Assembly (NCBI GenBank): GCA_964418425.1
Contig: CAYQLT010000030.1
Location: 1 to 29,629, forward strand
Direction: 5' to 3'
Source: CAYQLT01 sp964418425
Lineage (GTDB): Bacteria > Bacillota > Limnochordia > Limnochordales > Geochordaceae
Length of the DNA stretch: 29,629 nucleotides
Under the pieces are notes generated by a model. It saw only the letters and a list, made by a program, of their open reading frames with translations. It ran no database searches and had not been told where the DNA came from. Below, in pieces: positions 15,467 to 22,572 of this stretch (positions are counted from its first letter, which is position 1; each line of letters begins with the position of its first letter). Both the position numbers and the translations under genes were made by a program.

Positions 15467-16738
15467 TTGGGCATCATCGTCATTGGGCTCTTCATCCTGC
15501 TGGTTGCAACGGGGGTGCCAGTCGCCTTCGCATTGGCGGCTCCGGCTTTGCTGTACATCCTTGTTGAGAACGTCCCACTCTCCCTCGCCGTGAGTCGGGT
15601 CACATACGCCCTCGACTCTTTCCCTCTCCTGGCGGTTCCAATCTTTGTCCTGGTCGGAAGCCTCATGAACACGTCCGGCATCACCACGCGTATCTTCAGG
15701 TTCGCCGACGCTCTCGTCTCCCGCCTGCCCGGAGGTCTGGCCCAGGTGAACATCCTGGCGAGCCTCATATTCGCAGGCACCTCAGGAGCGGCTCTTGCTG
15801 ACGTCGGGGGACTTGGACAGGTCGAGATCAAGGCCATGAAGGAGAAGGGCTACCCAGTCGGCTTTTCGGCTGCGGTGACGGCTGCATCCGCAACCGTTGG
15901 ACCCATCTTCCCACCCAGCATCCCCCTCATCATCTACGCCGCTGTGGCCGAGGTCTCCGCCGTTCACCTGCTTCTGGCCGGAATCATGCCTGCCTTGCTG
16001 ACCGTGGTTATGCTGATGGCCGTGGCCGCGTACCTCGCTGTTCGCCGAGGCTATCCGCGCGCCGGGCGCTGGCCGTCCCTGGGCGAGCTGTGGAAAAGCC
16101 TTCTTCCCGCGGTTCCGGCCCTAATCGCTCCCGGGATTCTCATTGGTGGTATGCTGACCGGGATGTTCAGCCCCACTGAGGCAGCGGCAGTTACGGCTGC
16201 CTACGTGGTGGTCATAACCGCGCTCGCTTACAAGGAGTTCAGCTGGGGCCGCCTCTGGCAGGCTGCGCTCGAGTCCGCCCGCACGACGGCTACCATCATG
16301 GTCGTCGTGGCCTCAGCAGCTCTGTTCGGCTGGGTTCTGGCCGTGGAGCAGGTTCCTCAGTCCGCTACCAAGGCGTTGCTGATGCTCAGTTCCAACCCGG
16401 CGGTCTTGCTCCTGGTAGCCAATGCGGTTTTGCTGCTCGCAGGGATGTTCATGGAGACCATCAGCGCCCTGCTGCTCCTGACGCCCATATTGGTTCCGCC
16501 GCTCGTCAGCGCGGGAGTGGATCCGGTTCATCTAGGCCTGGTAGTGGTGTACAACTTGATGATCGGGCTTCTCACTCCGCCGGTCGGGATGTCGCTTTTC
16601 CTGGTAAGCGACATCGCGGGGGTGAGTGTGACCCGGGTGGTGCGGGAGGTGGTTCCCTTTTACATCCCCCTGGCGATCACGCTACTGATTCTGACATACG
16701 TGCCTGCTATCTCCCTTTGGATCCCTCGGTTTCTGTGA
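15467..16738 (+). CDS. dctM: TRAP transporter large permease DctM
   Basis: This is the twelve-helix Na+-coupled transport subunit. It has typical DctM blocks: GVPVAFALAAPALLYI, FPLLAVPIFVLVGSLMNTSGI, LIFAGTSGAALADVGGLGQVEIKAMKEKGY, SATVGPIFPPSIPLIIYA and NLMIGLLTPPVGMSLF. TTG at 15467 is chosen because GGAGG (15452-15456) sits 10 bases upstream and the protein then begins directly with the first helix (MGIIVIGLFILLVATG), giving 423 residues, the usual length. A GTG at 15383 would add an unlikely 28-residue polar extension overlapping dctQ. Confidence 0.94.
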   Translation: MGIIVIGLFILLVATGVPVAFALAAPALLYILVENVPLSLAVSRVTYALDSFPLLAVPIFVLVGSLMNTSGITTRIFRFADALVSRLPGGLAQVNILASLIFAGTSGAALADVGGLGQVEIKAMKEKGYPVGFSAAVTAASATVGPIFPPSIPLIIYAAVAEVSAVHLLLAGIMPALLTVVMLMAVAAYLAVRRGYPRAGRWPSLGELWKSLLPAVPALIAPGILIGGMLTGMFSPTEAAAVTAAYVVVITALAYKEFSWGRLWQAALESARTTATIMVVVASAALFGWVLAVEQVPQSATKALLMLSSNPAVLLLVANAVLLLAGMFMETISALLLLTPILVPPLVSAGVDPVHLGLVVVYNLMIGLLTPPVGMSLFLVSDIAGVSVTRVVREVVPFYIPLAITLLILTYVPAISLWIPRFL

Positions 16739-16770
16739 CGACAACCGGTCCGGGAGAGGAAGTGTGAGAC

Positions 16771-17717
16771 GTGAAGGTGACAGCAGCCCGCCTCGCGGGT
16801 GCACGCAGAGTGGAGCTGACGCAACGAGAACTGGAGCTGGCCGAGGACGAAGTGCTGGTACAAACCCACCAAGCTTCCATATGTGACGCTGACCTGCGGG
16901 CGTATCGGGGCCTGTATATGCCCGAGGACCTCCCATCCTTCGAGTTCCCGGGCCATGAGGGAGGCGGCCGGGTGGTGGAAGTGGGCTCCAGGGTGCGCAG
17001 GTTCAAACCTGGTGACTTCGTGATGCTGTTCGGCCCCCACAATTCCATGGCTCCCTATTTCAAGGCCCGGGAAGACGACCTCCACCTTGCGCCGGAGGGC
17101 ATGGATCCTTCCGTGGCAGCCTTGGGAGAGCCAATCGCGGTCGGGATGTTCGGGGTATTCCAATCGAACGTTCAGCTGGGCGACCAGGCTGTGGTCACCG
17201 GACTCAACTTCCAGGGCCTCATTGCCGTGCAAGGGCTCAAGGGGCGAGGAGCCCGGACTGTGATCGCCGTGGACTACTCGGACGCCCACCTTCGGCTCGC
17301 ACAGAAGCTGGGAGCCGACATCACGGTCAACACCACTCGAGACGATGCCCTGGAGGCCATACTGGACCTCACCCATGGTCGGGGTGCTGACGTCGTGTTT
17401 CACTCCTGCGGATACTGGAACCCCAGGGCAGAGGAGTATTTCAACCTGTCGATTCAGGCGGTCTGCGACGAAGGAACCCTTGTATCCCTTCCGGACATGA
17501 TGGGGCCTATCACCACGAGTCTGCATCGTCTCCATCACCATGGTGTGGAGGTTCGATTCCCTGCCCTGATGCACCACGGACCGGATTTCCGGCGGCGCTG
17601 GGTTCCCAGGGTGCTTCGGCCTGTGGCCGAGGGCCTCATCCAGATCAAACCGCTAGTTACGGCATCCAGGCGGCTGGAGGAGGTAGCCGAGGCGTTCCGG
17701 CTGTTCGACGAAGACCC
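16771..17717 (+). CDS. Zinc-type medium-chain alcohol/polyol dehydrogenase, 3' end lost in gap
   Basis: This is an NAD-dependent dehydrogenase of the medium-chain (MDR) superfamily, sorbitol/threonine dehydrogenase-like. The catalytic zinc ligands are visible as Cys38 (SICDADLRAY), His62-Glu63 (GHEGGG) and Glu120 (GEPIAVG). The four-cysteine structural zinc loop is absent. The dinucleotide loop is GLNFQG (144-149) instead of GxGxxG, with Asp168 at the end of the next strand favouring NAD. 316 residues are visible, so only a few dozen are missing. GTG at 16771 has GAGAGGAAG upstream. It follows dctM by 32 bp and probably belongs to the TRAP operon as a catabolic enzyme. Confidence 0.88.
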
Positions 17718-17817
17718 NNNNNNNNNNNNNNNNNNNNNNNNNNNNNNNNNNNNNNNNNNNNNNNNNNNNNNNNNNNNNNNNNNNNNNNNNNNNNNNNNNN
17801 NNNNNNNNNNNNNNNNN
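17718..17817. other. Scaffold gap (100 N) between two convergent genes
   Basis: A placeholder of exactly 100 N. The 3' ends of the + strand dehydrogenase and the - strand carboxypeptidase both run into it, so any terminator between the two operons is hidden here. Confidence 0.95.
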
Positions 17818-18803
17818 GCGGGCTGAGCGAGGGCGAGCCACTGCCGGCTTGCTTCGATGGCCTGCCGGACGGTCTCCCGGCGGCTCTGCCCGGTTGACGC
17901 GTCGTCTTCAATGCGGGCGTCGTAGAAGTAGGGTACCTCGCAAACGAAGGTAAGCGCTCCGTAGCGCGCGGCGTACTCGGCCGACGACCCTCCCCCGTGC
18001 ATCAGGCCGGGCACCCGTTCCTCGTCGACGAACCGAGCGAAGTAGTCGTACGCCTCCCGGGCCTCCGGCAGCTTGAAGATAGCCCGTTCGAACCGCCGCG
18101 CCCACGGCACCTCCGGCTCTCCCAGTGCCAGCGGTACGCCCGCCTCCCGCACGATCCCGTGAAGCTCCTGGTAGAGCCGTGGCTCCCCTTCCCGGCTCAG
18201 GTAGAAGTACACTCCGCCAAACCCGGCGTTATGCAGGGAATAGACGAAGTGCGGGCGCACTTCATCGATGAGCCGCATCAGCGCCTGCGTTTCCGGCATC
18301 GGCCGCTCAAAGCGCGCCTTGCGGTAGCGCAGCGGGAAGGTCCACTCCACTTGCTGGGCCGAAGGCGGCCTGTAGAAGTGCCGGGCGTAATGGGCGATGG
18401 TGAACGGCCCGTCGAACCACCCTTCGTTGAGCCGGGTGCCGTCCGGGTCCGCGCACGGCACCATGAACCACGTCGTGTCCAGCCGATCCGCCAGGTCCGG
18501 ATTTGCGACCAGGTCGTGGGCAAGGAAGTCGACGGTCATCGCGCCCACCGGCTCGTTGGGGTGCGGGCATCCGATGAGGACGGCCCGCCGCCTGCCCTTC
18601 CCCACCCGCAGCACTCCGATGGGGTAGCCCGCCCGGGAGTGGCCGAGCACGGCCCACTCGGCGACCCCCGGCGCCTCCGCCGCCAGCCTGCGGGCCCGTG
18701 CCTCAAGCTCTTCGACCCCAAAAAACCGCCCGTAATTGGGCACCCTGCGGAGGATCTCCGCAAACGCCAGCCCCTCCGGCTCTTCCGGTTGCGCTGCGCC
18801 CAT
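17818..18803 (-). CDS. M14-family zinc carboxypeptidase-like protein, 3' end lost in gap
   Basis: This is a metallopeptidase of the M14 (carboxypeptidase A-like) family. The zinc ligands are His81 and Glu84 (HPNEPVG) and His191 (SLHNAG). PCADPDGTRLNEGW (117-129) matches the substrate-binding PxxNPDGxxxN block, and Glu289 (FVCEVPYF) fits the catalytic Glu. No signal peptide is present, so it should act in the cytoplasm. The position behind a peptide-type importer suggests it trims imported peptides or amidated amino acids; that is inference. 328 residues are visible before the gap. ATG at 18803 is preferred; TTG at 18812 is possible. A strong hairpin lies between it and the binding-protein gene. 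Confidence 0.85.
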
Positions 18804-18837
18804 GCGCGCCAATCCCTTCTCCCGGGACGCCGGAAGC

Positions 18838-18866
18838 GGGGCGACTTCGTCAGCCGAAGCCGCCCC
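18838..18866 (-). promoter_or_regulatory. Intercistronic stem-loop downstream of the leftward binding-protein gene
   Basis: On the - strand GGGGCGGCTTCG pairs with CGAAGTCGCCCC, 12 bp with one G-U pair, around a 5-base loop. It begins 10 bases after the binding-protein stop and has no T-run. Such structures often protect the 3' end of binding-protein mRNA and reduce expression of the gene behind it. Confidence 0.55.
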
Positions 18867-18876
18867 ACACGCCTCT

Positions 18877-20457
18877 CTAAGGCATCAGCCACACGTTGCT
18901 TTCCTCGCTGACCAGGTTCAGGTTCCAGCGCTGCGGAATGAAGCCCTGGACCTTCGCGCTCGTGGCGCTGTAGCCGAATTCGAAGTAAAGCGGGATCACC
19001 GGCGCGTCCTCCATGATGAGTCGCTGCGCCTGCTTCCAGACCACTTCCCGCTTGCGAGGGTCGATGATCCGGCTTCCCCGGGACAACAGGTCGTCCACGG
19101 TGGGATTCTTGTAGAAATGCACGTTGCTGACCCCTATGTTGTCCGAGTGGAACAGCGCGTGCAGCCCCGTCGCCCCGCTGAACGCAAAGTCCATGAACAC
19201 CCCGGTGTTACCCTTCTGCAGGTCGCTGACCCACGTCCCGACCTCCTGCACGTTGATGCGGGCGTCCACGCCAAACTTCCGCCACTCCGTCACCAGGATG
19301 GTGACGACCCGCACCCGCCCCGGCTCGTTGAGGGTCTTCACCTCGGCCTCGAGGCGCTTGCCCTCCTTCGCCCAGAACCCGTCCGCACCCTTTCGCCAGC
19401 CGGCCTGCTCCAGCAAGCGGGCCGAAGTCGCCGGGTCGTACGGCCACAGTTCTTTGAGCGCCGGGTCGTGTCCCACCAGCGTCGGGCCAACTTGCCCGTA
19501 AGCCCTCATGGCATTGTCGCCGAACACGTTGGCCACGGCGGCGTCAATGTTGACCGCCATCGCCAGCGCCTTGCGCACGCGCACGTCGTCAAAGGGTGCA
19601 CGCTGCACGTTAAAGCCCAGCCCGCGGTAAAACCCCAATGAGGAGCGGTAGACCTGGAAACGGCTGTCCTTCTTGAGGCGCGCCACATCCTCCGGCGGCA
19701 CCGCCAGCACCGCGTCCACGTCACCGGCCTCCAGCGCCAGCGTGGCCACGGTCAGGTCGGGAATGACGCGAAACTCGACGCCATCCAGGTAGGGCGTCTT
19801 CCAGTAATCCTCGTTGCGCCGCAAGGTCACGTGGTCGTCCGGCACCCACTCGACGAACTCAAACGGCCCGGAACCGACGGGCGACCTGGCAAACGCCGCC
19901 GGCCCCAGACTCTCGTAGGCCTCCTTCGGGACGATGCCGATGCCGGCCAGCCGAATGGTGTCCAGCAGGAACGGGTCCGGATACTTGGTTCGGATGACCA
20001 GCGTGTACGGATCCGGAACCTCGAGCGAGGCGACGCTGGCCAGCGCGCCGGCAAAGGGCGACTTGGTCTCCGGCTTCATGATGAGCTCGTACGTGTAGCG
20101 GACGTCCTCGGCCGTCACGTCCCGGCTCCTGCCCTCCGGGAAGATGCGGTTGCCGTCGTGCCACTGAACTCCTCTGCGGATCTTGAAGATCCAGGTCTGG
20201 TCGTCCGGGTTCTCCCACGAGACCGCAAGATCCGGTATTACCTCCCCGTCCTTCCCGATGCGCACAAGGCTGTTGAACATCTGACTGATGACGGCATAGT
20301 CGGGATCGTTGGCCGTCATGATGGGATCCAGCGTGGTCACGCTCATCACCGCGACCCGGAGCGTGCCACCGCGCCGGGGTTCGCCCGCCGTCGCCGTCAA
20401 ACCGGCTGTGAGAACCACCACCGCCGCAAGTGCCAGGATCATGCTTGACCGCTTCAT
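18877..20457 (-). CDS. Peptide/nickel-type ABC transporter substrate-binding protein (SBP family 5)
   Basis: This is the periplasmic receptor of the leftward import system. It has 526 residues with a Sec signal peptide (MKRSSMILALAAVVVLTAG, cleavage near TATA-GEP) and no lipobox cysteine. The family-5 landmarks come in normal order: RRGGTLRVA (28-36), WHDG (99-102) with VTAEDVRYTYELI, VGSGPFEF (194-201), RRNEDYW, LEAGDVDAV (242-250), LGFNVQRAPFDDVRVRKALAMAV (280-302), YDPATSARLLEQAGW (340-354) and PVIPLYFEF near the end. ATG at 20457 has AGGAGG about 12 bases upstream. It lies 98 bp behind the permease gene dppC. The ligand is not predictable beyond peptide-like. Confidence 0.93.
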   Translation of the reverse strand: MKRSSMILALAAVVVLTAGLTATAGEPRRGGTLRVAVMSVTTLDPIMTANDPDYAVISQMFNSLVRIGKDGEVIPDLAVSWENPDDQTWIFKIRRGVQWHDGNRIFPEGRSRDVTAEDVRYTYELIMKPETKSPFAGALASVASLEVPDPYTLVIRTKYPDPFLLDTIRLAGIGIVPKEAYESLGPAAFARSPVGSGPFEFVEWVPDDHVTLRRNEDYWKTPYLDGVEFRVIPDLTVATLALEAGDVDAVLAVPPEDVARLKKDSRFQVYRSSLGFYRGLGFNVQRAPFDDVRVRKALAMAVNIDAAVANVFGDNAMRAYGQVGPTLVGHDPALKELWPYDPATSARLLEQAGWRKGADGFWAKEGKRLEAEVKTLNEPGRVRVVTILVTEWRKFGVDARINVQEVGTWVSDLQKGNTGVFMDFAFSGATGLHALFHSDNIGVSNVHFYKNPTVDDLLSRGSRIIDPRKREVVWKQAQRLIMEDAPVIPLYFEFGYSATSAKVQGFIPQRWNLNLVSEESNVWLMP

Positions 20458-20555
20458 CCGTCCGATGAACCTCCTTCGCACCGGTGTACCATCACGCCGC
20501 CCCGCAACGTCCTGCCAAAACCACCACGCCCCCGAAGCCCCCATCACCCCCTCTG

Positions 20556-21419
20556 CTATTCGGAGCGCAGCTTGGGGTCCAGCACCTCCTGGAGAGCATC
20601 ACCGACGAAATTGATGGCCAGGACCGTAACCATGATGGCCGCTCCCGGGGCCACGACCAGGTGCGGGGCGCTTCGCATGTAGGTTCGGGCCTCGCTCAGC
20701 ATCGCTCCCCATTCGGGCCACGGCGGCTGAACCCCCATGCCGAGAAAGCTCAGGCCGGCGGCGGCCAGGATGGCGTTGGCCAACCCCATGGTTCCCGTGA
20801 CGATCACCGGCCCGAGGCTGTTGGGCAGAATGTGGCGGAAGAGCAGGCGCAGGTCGCCGGCGCCGGCGGCGCGTGCGCTTTCCACGTACGGCTCGGCTTT
20901 GAGGGCGAGCACCTTGCCCCGGACGAGCCGCGCGTACTCCGGCCAGCTGACGGCGGCCAGCACGAGCATCACGTTCTGGATGCCCGGGCCCAGGGCAGCG
21001 ATGACGCCGATGGCCAGGATGAAGAAGGGAAAGGCGAAGAAGAGGTCGGTGACCCGCATCACCAAGAGGTCGGCCATCCCTCCGTAGTACCCCGAGACGG
21101 CCCCCAGAACCAACCCCACAAGGGCCGCCAGGGTGATGATGCCGACGCCGACCACGAGGGAGGTTCGGGCGCCGAACAAAAGCCGGCTCAACACATCGCG
21201 GCCGAAGTTGTCGGTTCCCAGCGGGTGGCCAGGTGTGCCGGGAGGCTGAAGCGGCCGGGCCAGGTTCATCTCCAGCGGGTCGGCCGGCGCGACGTAGGGC
21301 GCCAGGAGCGCACCGGCTCCCATAAACGCGAGAATCGCCGCGCCGACCACGGCCAGCCGGTTTCGGAGAAGGGGAGTGCGCAGCCTACTCGTAGCGGATT
21401 CTGGGGTCAAGATACGCAT
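20556..21419 (-). CDS. dppC: Peptide-type ABC transporter permease, DppC-like
   Basis: This is the second membrane subunit of the leftward importer. It has 287 residues with one N-terminal helix (AVVGAAILAFMGAGALLAPYVA), the DppC hallmark HPLGTDNFGRDVLSRLLFGARTSL (66-87), five further helices, and the EAA-type cytoplasmic loop that contacts the ATPase (ESARAAGAGDLRLLFRHILPNSLGPV, 180-205). It has standard family length and no insert, in contrast to its counterpart at 26277-27623. The ATG at 21419 overlaps the dppB 3' end by 35 bp. Confidence 0.94.
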   Translation of the reverse strand: MRILTPESATSRLRTPLLRNRLAVVGAAILAFMGAGALLAPYVAPADPLEMNLARPLQPPGTPGHPLGTDNFGRDVLSRLLFGARTSLVVGVGIITLAALVGLVLGAVSGYYGGMADLLVMRVTDLFFAFPFFILAIGVIAALGPGIQNVMLVLAAVSWPEYARLVRGKVLALKAEPYVESARAAGAGDLRLLFRHILPNSLGPVIVTGTMGLANAILAAAGLSFLGMGVQPPWPEWGAMLSEARTYMRSAPHLVVAPGAAIMVTVLAINFVGDALQEVLDPKLRSE

Positions 21420-22350
21420 AAAGCACGTCCACCACCAGGTTGACCAGCACGAACAGGAGCGTGAAGATGAGGACGGTGCCCTGGATCACGGGGAGATCCC
21501 GCTTCCAGATGGCGGTGACGGCCAGCCTGCCCACGCCCGGCCAACCGAAGATGGTCTCCACGATGACCGAGCCGCCCAGCAGGTAGCCGAACTGTATCCC
21601 GACCAGGGTCAGCACCGGGATGAGGGCGCTTCGCAGGCCGTGCCGCCAGACGACCGCTCGCTGTCCCAGCCCCCTGGCCCGGGCCGCCCGGATATACTCG
21701 TGACGAAGCACCTCCAGCATGCTGGAGCGGGTGAGGCGGGTGAGCAGGGCGGCCGCCCCGGTCCCGAGGGTGAAGGCCGGCAGGATGAGGTGGCGCAGGA
21801 CATCGGCCGGCCCCTGCCGCCAGTCGCCCATGCCCGACAGGGGAAGCCAGCGCAGTTCCAGCGAGAACAGCAGCATGAGAAGGAGTGCCAGCCAGAAGTT
21901 GGGCATGGAAACCCCCAGCAGGGCTCCCAGCACCGCCGCATGATCCCAAACGGAATGCGGCCGGGAGGCCGCAAACACGCCGGCGGGAATCGCGATGGCC
22001 AGGGCCACCAGCATGGAGGCGACGGCAAGCTGCAACGTGGCCGGAAGCCGCGACACGACGGCCCGCAAGACCGGCTCCTGCGTCTGGATGGAGCGACCCA
22101 GGTCGCCACGCACCAGCTGCCCCAGGAACTGCAGGTACTGCGCGCCAAGGGGCCGGTCGAGGCCGTACTGGCGGCGGAGCTGATCGACGGTGGCCGGGTC
22201 AGGGGCCAGCAGCGGGCTTGTGCCCAGCATGACCGCGATGGGGTCGCCGGGGATCACGTTGACCAGGGCGAACACCAGGAACGAGATGCCTATGAGGAGC
22301 GGGACGGTGAGCAGTAACCTGCGGAGAATGTAGCGCATCACGGCGGCCAT
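21385..22350 (-). CDS. dppB: Peptide-type ABC transporter permease, DppB-like
   Basis: This is the first membrane subunit of the leftward importer. It has 321 residues starting MAAVMRYILRRLLLTVPLLIGISFLVFAL. The family motif IPGDP (33-37), YGLDRPLGAQYLQFLGQLVRGDLG (62-85) and the EAA loop EYIRAARARGLGQRAVVWRHGLRSALIPVL (218-247) are present, and it ends DVLYAYLDPRIRYE. The ATG at 22350 has AAGGGGA about 4-5 bases upstream, and this ribosome site lies inside a small hairpin (22354-22367). It is first in its operon, followed by dppC, the binding protein and the M14 enzyme. No ATPase gene follows. Confidence 0.94.
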   Translation of the reverse strand: MAAVMRYILRRLLLTVPLLIGISFLVFALVNVIPGDPIAVMLGTSPLLAPDPATVDQLRRQYGLDRPLGAQYLQFLGQLVRGDLGRSIQTQEPVLRAVVSRLPATLQLAVASMLVALAIAIPAGVFAASRPHSVWDHAAVLGALLGVSMPNFWLALLLMLLFSLELRWLPLSGMGDWRQGPADVLRHLILPAFTLGTGAAALLTRLTRSSMLEVLRHEYIRAARARGLGQRAVVWRHGLRSALIPVLTLVGIQFGYLLGGSVIVETIFGWPGVGRLAVTAIWKRDLPVIQGTVLIFTLLFVLVNLVVDVLYAYLDPRIRYE

Positions 22351-22353
22351 CTA

Positions 22354-22367
22354 TCCCCTTGCGGGGA
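22354..22367 (-). promoter_or_regulatory. Hairpin sequestering the dppB ribosome-binding site
   Basis: On the - strand TCCCC pairs with GGGGA around the loop GCAA, a stable GNRA tetraloop. The right arm is the Shine-Dalgarno sequence of dppB, so folding would limit initiation. The stem is only 5 bp. Confidence 0.35.
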
Positions 22368-22415
22368 GCAAGGTTCGGCAGCGGATGGGAGCTTCCTCCG
22401 GCCCAACGACACGTC

Positions 22416-22436
22416 GGGTGCTCGACCGTAGCACCC
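22416..22436. promoter_or_regulatory. Inverted repeat in the divergent intergenic region, possible operator
   Basis: GGGTGCT (22416-22422) and AGCACCC (22430-22436) are perfect inverted repeats with a 7-bp spacer, a 14-bp centre-to-centre arrangement suited to a dimeric regulator controlling both operons. No regulator gene lies nearby, so the binding protein is unknown. Confidence 0.4.
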
Positions 22437-22572
22437 TCGTGCAGGGATTCCGGCCACTTGAAGCGAATCCTGTGGCTGGCAGCGCAGGGAGAGTATTTGC
22501 AACAGCTGGAGGGTCTGCGCCGGATGGCGTTGGGGGCCCGGAGATCCCACTGACACGCAGGAGGTGAAGGGC

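Larger units (their letters stand above)
22351..22572. other. Divergent regulatory region between two ABC import operons
   Basis: These 222 bp contain no gene and must hold the promoters of both operons. I could not recognise convincing -35/-10 pairs on either strand. Visible elements are a tetraloop hairpin over the dppB ribosome site (22354-22367), a 7-bp inverted repeat with 7-bp spacer (22416-22436), and the strong ribosome site AGGAGG (22559-22564) of the rightward operon. Confidence 0.6.

Noticed and set aside
22351..22572. T-box or other riboswitch in the divergent intergenic region
   Set aside because: The GGGTGCT...AGCACCC hairpin looked suggestive, but the conserved T-box sequence and a terminator/antiterminator pair are absent on both strands.
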